A stretch of 64,000 bases of DNA, from contig NZ_JAPWGM010000003.1 of assembly GCF_027213715.1 (NCBI RefSeq), forward strand, positions 124,001 through 188,000. The letters are read 5' to 3'. This document shows positions 1 through 8,799 of the stretch, one piece after another. Under the pieces are notes generated by a model. That model saw nothing but the letters and a program-made list of their open reading frames with translations. It searched no databases and was not told the DNA's origin. Positions within the stretch are counted from its first letter, which is position 1, and each line of letters begins with the position of its first letter. Source of the DNA: Pedobacter punctiformis. GTDB lineage: Bacteria; Bacteroidota; Bacteroidia; Sphingobacteriales; Sphingobacteriaceae. The position numbers were made by a program, and so were the translations under genes.

Positions 1-725
1 TAACCAGCTAAAGGTGCAAATTTAACGCTATAGCTTCCTGCAGCTAAACCTCCTACGGTAAATTTACCTGTAAGCGGATCAGCAACGGTACCAACGGTAT
101 CTGTTCCTGCAATAACAAGTACTTCTGGATGACTTGCCAAAGGCAATACTGTTCCGGAGATTAGACCTGTTGTTGCAGCTGTTAATCCTCTCACCACCGG
201 TTTAAGTAAATATTTTCCATTTCCAGTACTTACAATTGATTTAGCAGCATCAAAATCGAGTACAAGTGTATAAGCTACTCCCGGAACTAATGTAGGGTTA
301 GCTTTTAGTTTCACTTTCCAGCCTGATGTTTGGGCACTTGGTGTTTTTAATTCCTGTTCAACTCCACCTACTACAATTGTATTACCCGAATCATTTAAAA
401 CCAGTCTTATTTCTGTAATATCACCACTCGGCATATCACCTGTAGCCACAAGTATGTCAGGATTAGAAGTACCTATTCTATAGTTAAGAATATTAAATAC
501 ACCTGCATTTGCTGCAAATACATATGGTTTATCCCCTGATACTAGTACAATTTCTTTAACACTCAAATTAATTTTGTCAAAATTTCCAGGCGCATCCGTC
601 ATCCGGATTTGTACCTTTGTGGTTCCATCAGCACTAGCATCATCATTTTTTTTACACCCCGTAAATGCTGCTATCCCTCCCAGAAGAAATGTCGTTAAAA
701 TAACATAAGCGAATTTCGTTTTCAT
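1..725 (-). CDS. DUF4382 domain lipoprotein (C-terminus beyond the window)
   Basis: The minus strand is open from an ATG at 725 to the window edge, 241 codons with no stop. The N-terminus is a lipoprotein signal (MKTKFAYVILTTFLLGG, then FTGC with the lipid cysteine at residue 24). Residues about 35-160 have the DUF4382 pattern (IRMTDAPGNFDKINLSVKEI near the start, then a beta-rich domain). After that a carboxypeptidase-regulatory-like beta fold begins (GTVLPLASHPEVLVIAG, then GLAAGSYSVKF). It is predicted to be anchored in the envelope; the biochemical role of DUF4382 proteins is not established. It is transcribed divergently from the OmpR-type two-component operon at 927-4119 and shares an intergenic region with a four-half-site operator, so it may be a target of that system. 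Confidence 0.8.
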   Translation of the reverse strand, partial: MKTKFAYVILTTFLLGGIAAFTGCKKNDDASADGTTKVQIRMTDAPGNFDKINLSVKEIVLVSGDKPYVFAANAGVFNILNYRIGTSNPDILVATGDMPSGDITEIRLVLNDSGNTIVVGGVEQELKTPSAQTSGWKVKLKANPTLVPGVAYTLVLDFDAAKSIVSTGNGKYLLKPVVRGLTAATTGLISGTVLPLASHPEVLVIAGTDTVGTVADPLTGKFTVGGLAAGSYSVKFAPLAG

Positions 726-767
726 AATGTATAGATTTAAATTAATAATGATTCAAAATTCAATTAT

Positions 768-824
768 GAAGATGAAATCAACATGAAATTTATTTTTTAT
801 TTTTTTCATCTTAATTTCATCTTC
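768..824. promoter_or_regulatory. candidate operator with four ATTTCAT-type half-sites
   Basis: On the plus strand ATGAAAT occurs at 772-778 and 783-789 (11-bp pitch). TTTTCAT and ATTTCAT occur at 803-809 and 814-820 (11-bp pitch), so the second pair is the inverted form of the first. The outer arms GAAGATGAAAT (768-778) and ATTTCATCTTC (814-824) are perfect reverse complements. OmpR/PhoB-family regulators commonly bind 7-bp direct repeats at 11-bp pitch, and the adjacent operon encodes one. The site lies between the divergent starts at 725 and 927. Binding is inferred; the repeats are directly visible. Confidence 0.6.
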
Positions 825-926
825 GCTGCCTAGGTTTGAATTGTCAAAGGACACTATGTATGTTTGAGATAGGTTTTTCCGGTTGAAAGTTTGCCTCATT
901 AGAGGCAAACTTTATTATATTTACTT

Positions 927-1262
927 ATGATCAAGCTTGTATTTCCACTTCTATTTATTTTAAGTACTATATTATTTTTATCGGGCAAAACATGGTCGAT
1001 GGATAAAAACAATCATGCATTTCCTTTAAATCCAAATGTAGTCGTGGTTCAAGACTCTTCAATAACAATTGCACCTGATCAATCACAAGAAAAGAAGAAA
1101 AAAAAATCTTCAGAAAAACAGGATAAAGCCCAACAACCTGAGATTGATCCCACTATTAAACAAGTACCCAAAGCCAGAAAACAGTTAAAACCCGCAGCCA
1201 TCAAGCCAGCAATTAAGGTTAAACCAATTAAAATTATCAGACCAAAAATTAAAAGACCTTAA
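927..1262 (+). CDS. small exported Lys/Pro-rich protein, unknown function
   Basis: This is a 111-residue protein of no recognised family. Residues 1-24 form a hydrophobic signal or membrane anchor (LVFPLLFILSTILFLSG). The rest is hydrophilic and probably unstructured: a Lys-rich run (EKKKKKSSEK) and then a Lys/Pro-rich tail with repeated KP, KPI and RPKIKRP units. That composition recalls the extended periplasmic arm of TonB-like proteins, but no TonB C-terminal domain is present. It is the first gene of an apparent operon with the barrel protein at 1282 (19-nt gap) and the two-component genes, downstream of the four-half-site operator. A periplasmic strut or a partner of the barrel is possible but only inferred. 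Confidence 0.6.
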   Translation: MIKLVFPLLFILSTILFLSGKTWSMDKNNHAFPLNPNVVVVQDSSITIAPDQSQEKKKKKSSEKQDKAQQPEIDPTIKQVPKARKQLKPAAIKPAIKVKPIKIIRPKIKRP

Positions 1263-1281
1263 CTGTTCAGATTATTAAAAT

Positions 1282-2127
1282 ATGAGAACAACAGTGTTTC
1301 TTATTCTATTTTTCATGGTATTATCTAAGGCATATGCCCAACGAGATTCTACGAAAACCACAGTTACGCTGGCCGCGATGTACAATAGCAACATTAGTTA
1401 TTATGGGCAGGTAACTGCAGAAAAATACCCTTATGCCCTTGTTAATGCGACGGTAAGGTTGCCGATTGGCTTCTATTTTTCTGCAGGTGCTTATAAACTT
1501 CTTAATTTTGGATCAGGGCTTTCAGAAACTGATTTGGGCATAGGTTATGATCACGACTTTAACGAAAAGCTAACCGGAGGCCTTTCATTTACCCATTCTT
1601 TTTTCCCGGCCAACTCCCCTCTTTTACAAGCTTCAAATACCAACAACATAAATGCATCTTTAACCTATAACTGGCCGTGGCTAAAAACCACTTTTAGTAC
1701 AGACTATGCTTTTGGTAAAGAAAAAGATTGGTTTTTAAGTTTGAACAATTCAAAAGAAATCGGGTTAGGTACATTGTTTAATGAAAAAAATCTGCTCTCC
1801 ATCGAACCTGCATTCGAAATAACAGCCGGAACAACACATTTTTATGAGACCTATATTATTGAAAAAATTAAGAAAGATAAAGCCAATGGAAATGGTAAAA
1901 GTGAGACAGCGCAAGGCCAGATCAATTCAAATACAATTAGTAGTACAAATGCTTCAGTCACCAATTTTAAACTTTTAGCTTATAGTTTTAAACTACCATT
2001 AAGCTTTAGCAGAGGACATTATTTGGCCGAACTTAGTTACCAGTTCTCGATTTTGGGAAATCAAAATGAAACAGGTGCAGATCATCATCAATCTTTTTTT
2101 GGTCTTTCCATGTATTATCAATTTTAA
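1282..2127 (+). CDS. predicted outer-membrane beta-barrel protein
   Basis: The 281-residue product has a signal peptide ending at a likely AYAQ cleavage site (residue about 20). Its body is made of alternating amphipathic strands rich in Tyr, Phe, Asn and Ser, and it ends in the aromatic strand FFGLSMYYQF, with a C-terminal Phe as usual for outer-membrane barrels. A polar insertion at about residues 190-225 (KKDKANGNGKSETAQ and following) looks like a long surface loop. No named family could be assigned. It lies 19 nt after the Lys/Pro-rich small protein and 6 nt before the response regulator, so the four genes probably form one transcript, with the barrel as transport or sensing partner of the two-component system. 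Confidence 0.7.
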   Translation: MRTTVFLILFFMVLSKAYAQRDSTKTTVTLAAMYNSNISYYGQVTAEKYPYALVNATVRLPIGFYFSAGAYKLLNFGSGLSETDLGIGYDHDFNEKLTGGLSFTHSFFPANSPLLQASNTNNINASLTYNWPWLKTTFSTDYAFGKEKDWFLSLNNSKEIGLGTLFNEKNLLSIEPAFEITAGTTHFYETYIIEKIKKDKANGNGKSETAQGQINSNTISSTNASVTNFKLLAYSFKLPLSFSRGHYLAELSYQFSILGNQNETGADHHQSFFGLSMYYQF

Positions 2128-2133
2128 CTGATT

Positions 2134-2808
2134 ATGAAAGTATTGATCATAGAGGATGAAAAAACTTTGGCTTACGAAATTGAATTTTTTCTTAAAAAAG
2201 CATTTTTTTTAAGCGATTTGGCCCACAGTTTCAGTGATGGACTGGAAAAAATTAAATTGAATAAATACGATTATATATTGATAGACCTGGGTTTGCCGGA
2301 TGGTGATGGACTTACCCTGCTTGAAAAAGCAAAGAAATATAATCCGGATGCTGCTTACATTATTCTTACAGCAAGAGGTAAACTTGAAGACCGGGTTAAT
2401 GGCCTTGATCTCGGAGCTGATGATTATCTTGCCAAACCATTTTTTCTTCCTGAGCTACAATCCAGGATGCAGGCAATAGCCAGACGAAAATTTAATGTTA
2501 ATGAAGAATTACTGCTGCTTGGAAATTTCAGAATTGAGTTGCAAAAGCGTTTTATTTTCTTTGGAGAACAACTCATCGAACTTTCCCGTAAGGAATTTGA
2601 CCTGCTTAGTTATTTACTGCTACATAAAAACAGGGTATTAACCCGAATACAGCTAAGTGAACATATTTGGGGCACTTTTGCAGATGATGATTATGATTCA
2701 AATTATATTGATGCACACATAAAAAACATAAGAAAAAAATTGAATGTATATGAACCAACAGACTGGCTGGAAACGGTAAGGGGTGTTGGTTATAGAATCA
2801 AAAAATAA
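2134..2808 (+). CDS. OmpR/PhoB-family response regulator
   Basis: The 224-residue protein has an N-terminal receiver domain: the acidic patch is EDE at residues 7-9, the phosphoacceptor is Asp51 in ILIDLGLPDGDG, the conserved Thr is in IILTARG, and the Lys is in LAKPF. A C-terminal winged-helix DNA-binding domain follows (SRKEFDLLSYLLLHKNRVLTR, then DAHIKNIRKKL and VRGVGYRI). It is the cytoplasmic output of the kinase encoded directly downstream; the kinase start codon follows the stop codon with no gap. The paired 11-bp-pitch half-sites at 768-824 are a natural binding site for it, which suggests autoregulation and control of the divergent lipoprotein gene. The family call is firm; the stimulus is unknown. 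Confidence 0.95.
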   Translation: MKVLIIEDEKTLAYEIEFFLKKAFFLSDLAHSFSDGLEKIKLNKYDYILIDLGLPDGDGLTLLEKAKKYNPDAAYIILTARGKLEDRVNGLDLGADDYLAKPFFLPELQSRMQAIARRKFNVNEELLLLGNFRIELQKRFIFFGEQLIELSRKEFDLLSYLLLHKNRVLTRIQLSEHIWGTFADDDYDSNYIDAHIKNIRKKLNVYEPTDWLETVRGVGYRIKK

Positions 2809-4119
2809 TTGAAATTATCCAATAAACTTATACTCTTTATTACAGGATCCAAGATGGCTATTGTAGGCCTCTTCATTCTTCTGCTGCCTTTTCTGGTAAG
2901 GCAGATTGCTTCAGACTACACAAATTTTTCACTCCAAAACCAGAAGAAAAAGGTACTTCAGAACATTAAAAAGAATGGATTGGATTATTATTTTCAGGGG
3001 GATGATAACTATGGGAGTTATACCATGCTGAAGGAAGAATATATTTCGCTTGAAACGACCACCTCAAACCTCCGTATTGATACCATAAAAACAACCCAGC
3101 GTATTGTAGAACAGGATACCCTTACCTACCGGGTACTTAGTTTTACTTTTAAAACCGGAAATAAAAATTATTTACTGGAAATCGGTAAAACCACGGCCAG
3201 CATAAATTTATACAACGACTCTCTTCAGCGTTTTGCGCTCTACGTTTTGGTTATTCTTATTGCGTTAAGCATTATTATAGACCTGATTTTTACCAGGCAA
3301 CTTATTCGCCCCTTGAGTCACATTATTAAATTGAGACTCAGCAGTACAAAGTTTCCTTTCAAAAAAAATCAGACACGAATAAAGACCAGCACTACCGATT
3401 TCAGGTATCTGGATGATTCATTAATTTCTTTAATGAATCAAATTAATGAGGCCTTTGATAAGGAACGCGAATTTACGGCCAATGCTTCGCATGAATTTAT
3501 GACCCCCATCAGTATTCTTCAAAATAAAATGGAAAATCTTTTAAGTGAAGAATCTACAACAGAAAGTGATCAGAGACATATTGTTGATATGATGAGAACA
3601 CTGGAACGACTGAAAAAAATATCCCGTTCATTATTGCTGATATCCAGAATTGAGAATGAACAGTTTATAAAACAGGAAACGGTTGAACCTTCTAAACTTT
3701 TTGCAGAAATACAGGAGGAAATTGAGCATAGGCTAGAAGAGAAAAACATTAAAATCAATATTAATCTACAAAAAAACCATTTGCTACAGCAAGTTAACTA
3801 TGATCTTCTTTTTCAGCTTTTTTATAACCTGGTTAATAATGCAATCAAATTTAACAGCAAAAATGGGAACATTGTGATTTCTGATGATATTAAAAACAAT
3901 AAGTATATTATTCAGGTTGAAGACAACGGCATTGGAATAGCTGAACACCAGCTTCCATTTATTTTTGACCGCTTTAAAAAATTTGAATCTACTCAAACCT
4001 CTGGACATGGACTGGGTTTGGCTATTGTTAAAAGCATTATCATTTACCTGAATCTTGAAATAGAAGTAAAATCCAAACCGGGTACCGGAACCAAATTTGA
4101 AATAATATTTAAGTTATAA
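2809..4119 (+). CDS. sensor histidine kinase, partner of the upstream regulator
   Basis: The 436-residue membrane kinase has two transmembrane segments, at about residues 10-32 and 141-163, enclosing a periplasmic sensor region of about 105 residues with no recognised fold. There is no clear HAMP domain. The dimerisation helix carries the phosphoacceptor His228 (ASHEFMTPISILQNK). The ATPase domain shows the N box (FYNLVNNAIKFN), the G1 box (VEDNGIGIA) and the G2 box (GHGLGLAIVKSI). The chosen start is TTG at 2809, directly after the regulator's TAA, because it begins the cytoplasmic cap of the first membrane helix and gives translational coupling. The ligand cannot be read from the sequence. 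Confidence 0.93.
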   Translation: MKLSNKLILFITGSKMAIVGLFILLLPFLVRQIASDYTNFSLQNQKKKVLQNIKKNGLDYYFQGDDNYGSYTMLKEEYISLETTTSNLRIDTIKTTQRIVEQDTLTYRVLSFTFKTGNKNYLLEIGKTTASINLYNDSLQRFALYVLVILIALSIIIDLIFTRQLIRPLSHIIKLRLSSTKFPFKKNQTRIKTSTTDFRYLDDSLISLMNQINEAFDKEREFTANASHEFMTPISILQNKMENLLSEESTTESDQRHIVDMMRTLERLKKISRSLLLISRIENEQFIKQETVEPSKLFAEIQEEIEHRLEEKNIKININLQKNHLLQQVNYDLLFQLFYNLVNNAIKFNSKNGNIVISDDIKNNKYIIQVEDNGIGIAEHQLPFIFDRFKKFESTQTSGHGLGLAIVKSIIIYLNLEIEVKSKPGTGTKFEIIFKL

Positions 4120-4169
4120 GGTTAAGTCACAACCGAAACATTCAGGAAAAATAAATTTAGTTGTCAGGC

Positions 4170-4868
4170 TTATTTTTGATCAAGCCATTCCCCGATTAAC
4201 TTTCGGTAGGTTTCACCTATAGCCAGGTATTCTCCATTGATCATTTGGATTTGATTTCCTTCTATAACCTTGATTTTATTGAATGGAATAATGTATGAGC
4301 GATGGATTCGGACAAACTGATTTTTAGGCAGTTGTTCCAAAATATCTTTCATATTTTCCAGCACAATGATTTTTTCAGTGGCCGTGTGGATGCGGATATA
4401 GTCTTTCAATCCCTCAATGTATAAAATCGAATCAATGACAATTTTGTAGTGTTTTCGGTCTGCTTTCACAAACAGGAAATTATCCGTTTCAACGTTTTGA
4501 AAGGTTTCCTGCCAGCGGTTATATTTTTCTACACTTTGATAAAAACGATTAAATACAACCGGTTTTAATAAAAAGTCAATCACATTAAATTGATATACAT
4601 CCAGTGCATATTCGGGATAAGCGGAAGTAATAATAAAATTGTGTTTTTGATTAAACAATTGCATCAATTCAATCCCGGTAAGCTGGGGCATTTGAAGATC
4701 CAGAAAAATCAAATCAACGACTTCGGTATTCAAAACTTCTATGGCCTTAAACACATCGCTGTCTGCGTATAAAACATTTAGCTGTGGAATTTTCGAAGCA
4801 TAGTCAGCAATAAGCTTTACTGCAAAAGGTTCATCATCAAGTATAATACAGTTTATTTTCTTTTTCAT
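4170..4868 (-). CDS. LytTR-family response regulator
   Basis: This 232-residue regulator has a receiver domain with Asp57 as phosphoacceptor (IFLDLQMPQLTG), the acidic pair DDE near residues 11-13 and a conserved Lys in FLLKPV. A LytTR DNA-binding domain follows from about residue 130 (ADRKHYKIVIDSILYIEGLK, then RIHRSYIIPFNKI). Its start overlaps the stop of the kinase gene as ATGA (4865-4868), so the two are co-translated. LytTR proteins typically bind pairs of 9-bp repeats spaced by 12 bp; such an arrangement lies at 5917-5948 between this operon and the divergent barrel gene. The role is inferred as control of that barrel gene and possibly of its own operon. Confidence 0.95.
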   Translation of the reverse strand: MKKKINCIILDDEPFAVKLIADYASKIPQLNVLYADSDVFKAIEVLNTEVVDLIFLDLQMPQLTGIELMQLFNQKHNFIITSAYPEYALDVYQFNVIDFLLKPVVFNRFYQSVEKYNRWQETFQNVETDNFLFVKADRKHYKIVIDSILYIEGLKDYIRIHTATEKIIVLENMKDILEQLPKNQFVRIHRSYIIPFNKIKVIEGNQIQMINGEYLAIGETYRKLIGEWLDQK

Positions 4869-5866
4869 TTTAAATCAATTTGAAGTTGAGCTTCGAATTT
4901 ATTGTTCTTGTTGGTTAAAGTGAGGCTATGTGCACCGGGATAATAGATTTCCAATCGCTTTTTAAGATTACCCAAACCTATTCCTGCCAGCTTATCTTTT
5001 TTCTGGGTACCAATTTCGTTTATCACCGAAAAAGTTAAGCGCTTTAACTGAAGGTTGAATTCTATTTTTATTGGATTTTGATTAGATGCCAGCCCATGTT
5101 TTAAGGCATTTTCTACCAGCGGCGATAATGTATAAGGTGGAATTTCAACATTTTCATCATCTATTTTAATATTCAAATCTACAAAGGCATTTTCCTGATG
5201 ACGTAACTGCTCCAATTCGATATATGCTTTAATGTAATCTATTTCATCAGTAAGATTTATTTTTTCCTTTTGAGAGTAGTAAGTAGTAAAACGCATCACT
5301 TCTCCCAATTTCGCAATGGCGGTTAACGACTGATCGGATTGAAAATAAACCATCGAATAAATATTGTTTAGCGTGTTAAAAACAAAATGAGGATTGATTT
5401 GCGCTTTAAGAAATTTAATTTCAGTGTTTTTCTTTTCCTCTAAAAGGCGAATAAAATAAATAATAAACCAAAGAAAGGAACTACATAATATTGGTTTACT
5501 GCTGTAATAAAGGTTATCAAAAACATAATTAGTAAAGGATGGATTAATGTAATTGACTTTATGAAATAAAATTCCTGTTATAAACTGCTCTATAAACCAC
5601 CTCAACCCTATAAAAAGCAGACAGGAAACAAACATACCAAACAACAACTTCTTCCATTGAAATGCTTTAAAAACCCATTTCATCACCGCCAAATAATGAA
5701 CATAAAAGGTAGCCAGAAAAGCAATCAGGTAGGTTATGTAGAATAAATCCGGAATGACAAATTTAAAATAAAATGGATTTTGCACAAACGTGAAATACGC
5801 TGTAAGCATCCAAAATAAAAGATGAATAAGCCATTCCTGCTTCTTTGATATTATACTGCTCTGCAT
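4865..5866 (-). CDS. LytS/YehU-type sensor histidine kinase
   Basis: The 333-residue protein begins with four hydrophobic segments (about residues 14-30, 39-60, 73-95 and 118-136) and no large extracellular domain. The kinase part is the His_kinase (PF06580) type: phosphoacceptor His in FLKAQINPHFVFNTLNNIYS, and the ATPase N box in LSPLVENALKHG. A short ATPase domain ends in GIGLGNLKKRLEIYYPG. It is the partner of the LytTR regulator with which it overlaps by four bases. In Bacteroidota such short membrane kinases often sit beside one outer-membrane or transport gene, here the divergent barrel gene at 6008. Signal unknown. Confidence 0.93.
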   Translation of the reverse strand: MQSSIISKKQEWLIHLLFWMLTAYFTFVQNPFYFKFVIPDLFYITYLIAFLATFYVHYLAVMKWVFKAFQWKKLLFGMFVSCLLFIGLRWFIEQFITGILFHKVNYINPSFTNYVFDNLYYSSKPILCSSFLWFIIYFIRLLEEKKNTEIKFLKAQINPHFVFNTLNNIYSMVYFQSDQSLTAIAKLGEVMRFTTYYSQKEKINLTDEIDYIKAYIELEQLRHQENAFVDLNIKIDDENVEIPPYTLSPLVENALKHGLASNQNPIKIEFNLQLKRLTFSVINEIGTQKKDKLAGIGLGNLKKRLEIYYPGAHSLTLTNKNNKFEAQLQIDLK

Positions 5867-5916
5867 CTGCGATTTGTTTTATACAAAAGTATCTATTCAC
5901 TAAGAGGTATAAAAAT

Positions 5917-5948
5917 GGGTTTGTAGATAAACCGCAGGGGTTTGTCGA
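5917..5948. promoter_or_regulatory. candidate LytTR binding site, 21-bp-pitch direct repeat
   Basis: GGGTTTGTAGA starts at 5917 and GGGTTTGTCGA starts at 5938. These are two 11-bp words with one mismatch at exactly 21-bp pitch, so 9-bp cores are separated by 12 bp. This is the spacing known for LytTR-type regulators such as AgrA. The pair sits between the LytTR/kinase operon (start 5866) and the divergent barrel gene (start 6008). The repeat is visible in the sequence; the assignment to this regulator is inference. Confidence 0.5.
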
Positions 5949-6007
5949 AAAAAGTAGTTTGAGGGATTTATTCCATTCAGTTTTGTGCAAAATTTAACAC
6001 AGAAAGT

Positions 6008-8401
6008 ATGAAGCAAATTCTTTTTTTATTGGCTGCAATTGTATTCCAAATCAATGTTTTCGGCCAGCAGTATTCACTAAAAGGTAAAGTAGTTAATCAA
6101 AATAAAATTCCTGTCGAATTGGTGTATGCAAGCTTACTTAAAAACGACAGCATAATGGTAAAACAAGCGCCAACTGATAGTTTAGGTAACTTTTCCATAA
6201 GCGTTGAACATGGAAATTATCGTTTGATTTTAGAGCAATTCGGAACGGAATTCATCAGAAGGGAAATTATATTAACTCAAAATATTGATCTTGGCCATAT
6301 TGAAATCAACGAAGCTAAAGAACTGCAGGGCGTAACCGTTAGCGGCAGAAAAAAAATTCTTGAGCAAAAAGTTGACCGGTTGGTTTTTAATGTCGAAAAT
6401 TCTATTGCAGCAAGTGGCGGAACAGCTCTCGATGCACTAAAAGTAACCCCTACGGTAAGGGTTCAGAACGATAATGTTTCTATAATAGGCAAAGGTGAAG
6501 TTTTAGTTATGATTGATGACCGCCTGCAAAGGATACCACAAGAAGATTTAGCAGATTTTCTTAAATCTATCCCATCTGCCAATATCAAAAGCATAGAAGT
6601 GATCACCGCTCCGCCTGCCAAATACGATGCAGAAGGAAACAGTGGACTCATTAACATCAAACTGAAATCGGCAAAAGACAATTCGTGGAATGCAAATATT
6701 GGTGCTTCTTACATACAAAAGACATATGCTGGTGGTAATTTGCAGGGCTTGTTCAACTACAACCACAATAAACTTTCCTTGCAGGCTTCTGTTAACAAAA
6801 GCGAGCAAAAATTATTAACGACTTCAAACAGTCAGATTTTTTATACTGATGAGTTATGGAATCAGGAAGTAAAAAATAAATCCAAAAGTGATGCATTAAG
6901 TTTGGGTTTCGGTATTGATTACAAATTAACCCCTAAATGGACAACAGGAATTAAATATCTGGGCAGCTTCACAGATAAAACATCGGCAAATAATCCACTT
7001 ATCACACGGTTTAACAATACAACAGCAGTTGTTAATTCTTATATTGCTTCGGGTGTAGATGCCAGTAATAAACCTGAAATGAATTCGCTCAATTGGTACC
7101 ATTCGTTTTCGTTAGACTCTTCAGGGAAAAATATCACAGTTGATTTCGATTATTTCAATTACAGAAAACAGGATTACAGTTTTTTTGCCGGAAATGAATT
7201 AGACGCACAGTCAAATGCCATTCAAAACACGTTCTTTTCGTCAACCAATACCAATGTCAATAAGATTAAAAATTATTCAGGAAAAATAGATGTTTCATTA
7301 CCATACAAGTGGGCAAACATCAGTTTCGGGACCAAAATTTCTTATACCAATACAAATAATGACCTGGTTGTTTATAATAATCAAACAGGAACGCCAATCC
7401 AGGATAACGATCAATCAAATATTTTTAATTATAAGGAACACAATGGGGCTTTGTATTTTTCAACTGATAAAAAACTAAATAGCCAATGGGAAACACAAAT
7501 TGGTTTGCGAATGGAGGCTACACAAACCGAAGGTTATTCTAAAAACCTAAGTCAAACGAATAAAAATAATTACATCAACCTCTTTCCTACCGCTTATGTA
7601 ACCTATGTCCCAAACGAGAATAATTCCTTTTCGTTTAATTATAGCCGAAGAATCCGCAGGCCCGATTTTGATTACCTGAATCCTTTCGTAATTAAAACAA
7701 GTCCTTATTATTATTCAGAAGGAAATCCGTTTCTAAAGCCGTCTTTTATTGATAATCTGGAATTTTCTTTTATCAGGAAGCAAAACTGGGTAAATTCGCT
7801 CTATTTCTCGCAAGTTTCAAATTTTGGTCAGGAGCTTGCTATTGTTAATCCTGCCACAAACATTACAAAAAGCACTTCCTTAAATTACGCAAACACTTAT
7901 CAGATTGGGTTTTCAACCTATTATAATTTCAAAAAATGGTCTTGGTTAAATAGTGTTAGTGGATTTAATGTAAACTATCAAAACGTGAAATCAAAAATCA
8001 ACGTTGTACAATCCATCGATGGCTATAACGGATACATTTATACCAATAATGATTTTACATTGAATAAATCCAAATCGGTTTTTCTGGGATTAAATTATGC
8101 TTTGCAGTTGCCCGGCCGTTATCAAATCTTTCATATTTCAACAATGAATATGTTAGATGCTTCGATGAAATTTTTGCTTCTCAATAAAAATCTTTCGCTA
8201 ACAGTTATAGGCGAAGATTTATTAAATGCCCAAAAACCTTTAATTGCCTATAAATCCAATGGAATAAAAAACAATATTAAAAGCTATGGCGATACCAGGG
8301 GATTTAGAGTATCTGTGAGTTATAAATTTGGCAATGCCAGTTTAAAATCTAAACAAAGGAATTTTGGAAATGACGATGAAAGAAACAGAACGGTACAATA
8401 A
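6008..8401 (+). CDS. outer-membrane beta-barrel family protein (TonB-receptor-like)
   Basis: The 797-residue protein has a signal peptide (ending FGQ, residue about 20). A carboxypeptidase-regulatory-like domain covers about residues 22-105 (SLKGKVVNQNKIPVELVYAS). A plug-like domain covers about 110-220 (VSGRKKILEQKVDRLVFNVE, then SIEVITAPPAKYDAEGNSGL). A long barrel with many aromatic strands follows. The architecture fits the SusC-related OMP_b-brl family, shorter than true TonB-dependent receptors (about 1000 residues) and without a visible SusD partner. Transcription diverges from the LytTR/LytS pair with the 21-bp repeat between them, so it is probably the target of that system. Substrate unknown. 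The stop is followed closely by the tRNA promoter at 8442. Confidence 0.88.
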   Translation: MKQILFLLAAIVFQINVFGQQYSLKGKVVNQNKIPVELVYASLLKNDSIMVKQAPTDSLGNFSISVEHGNYRLILEQFGTEFIRREIILTQNIDLGHIEINEAKELQGVTVSGRKKILEQKVDRLVFNVENSIAASGGTALDALKVTPTVRVQNDNVSIIGKGEVLVMIDDRLQRIPQEDLADFLKSIPSANIKSIEVITAPPAKYDAEGNSGLINIKLKSAKDNSWNANIGASYIQKTYAGGNLQGLFNYNHNKLSLQASVNKSEQKLLTTSNSQIFYTDELWNQEVKNKSKSDALSLGFGIDYKLTPKWTTGIKYLGSFTDKTSANNPLITRFNNTTAVVNSYIASGVDASNKPEMNSLNWYHSFSLDSSGKNITVDFDYFNYRKQDYSFFAGNELDAQSNAIQNTFFSSTNTNVNKIKNYSGKIDVSLPYKWANISFGTKISYTNTNNDLVVYNNQTGTPIQDNDQSNIFNYKEHNGALYFSTDKKLNSQWETQIGLRMEATQTEGYSKNLSQTNKNNYINLFPTAYVTYVPNENNSFSFNYSRRIRRPDFDYLNPFVIKTSPYYYSEGNPFLKPSFIDNLEFSFIRKQNWVNSLYFSQVSNFGQELAIVNPATNITKSTSLNYANTYQIGFSTYYNFKKWSWLNSVSGFNVNYQNVKSKINVVQSIDGYNGYIYTNNDFTLNKSKSVFLGLNYALQLPGRYQIFHISTMNMLDASMKFLLLNKNLSLTVIGEDLLNAQKPLIAYKSNGIKNNIKSYGDTRGFRVSVSYKFGNASLKSKQRNFGNDDERNRTVQ

Positions 8402-8441
8402 AAAAGAGAGTTCGTATTTCTTAAATAATTTTTAATTTATT

Positions 8442-8472
8442 TTTGAATCTGTAATTTATATTCCTATATTTG
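8442..8472 (+). promoter_or_regulatory. Bacteroidota-type promoter of the tRNA-Gly/tRNA-Leu operon
   Basis: TTTG at 8442-8445 and TATATTTG at 8465-8472 are separated by 19 bp, an exact match to the Bacteroidota sigma-70 consensus TTTG-N19-TAnnTTTG. Transcription should begin just downstream and cover both tRNA genes. Confidence 0.8.
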
Positions 8473-8512
8473 CAACCCCAAAGGAAACATGCTTTATTTA
8501 TTTAAAGCACCT

Positions 8513-8585
<73 letters not shown>

Positions 8586-8636
8586 CTAAAAGTTTTTCTT
8601 CATGAAAAGCTTTTAATTTTAAAAGGTTAATCACCT

Positions 8637-8721
8637 GCTCGGGTGGTGGAACTGGTAGACACGCAGGACTTAAAATCCTGTGCACCTAAAATGCGTGCGG
8701 GTTCGATTCCCGCCCCGAGTA
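8637..8721 (+). tRNA. tRNA-Leu (anticodon TAA), integration target
   Basis: Class II tRNA of 85 nt: acceptor GCTCGGG (8637-8643) pairs with CCCGAGT (8714-8720, last pair G-T), discriminator A8721. The anticodon stem CAGGA/TCCTG encloses CTTAAAA with anticodon TAA at 8671-8673. A variable arm and a T arm with GTTCGATTC are present. Its last 22 bases plus one are repeated at 18164-18186, so this gene is the attachment site of the element to its right; the gene itself stays intact. Confidence 0.97.
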
Positions 8722-8722
8722 C
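8700..8722 (+). repeat. attL: tRNA-Leu 3' end
   Basis: The 23 bp at 8700-8722 match 18164-18186 with one mismatch (A8706 versus C18170). The last 16 bp, TTCCCGCCCCGAGTAC, are identical (8707-8722 and 18171-18186). A perfect repeat of a tRNA 3' end flanking an integrase gene is the usual sign of site-specific integration. Confidence 0.85.
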
Positions 8723-8799
8723 TTGTTTTTTAGCGAACTGATTATCAGCTTTTTACAAGGCTAAAGTTCGATTCCATGAAAAAATAAAAACAAATGATT

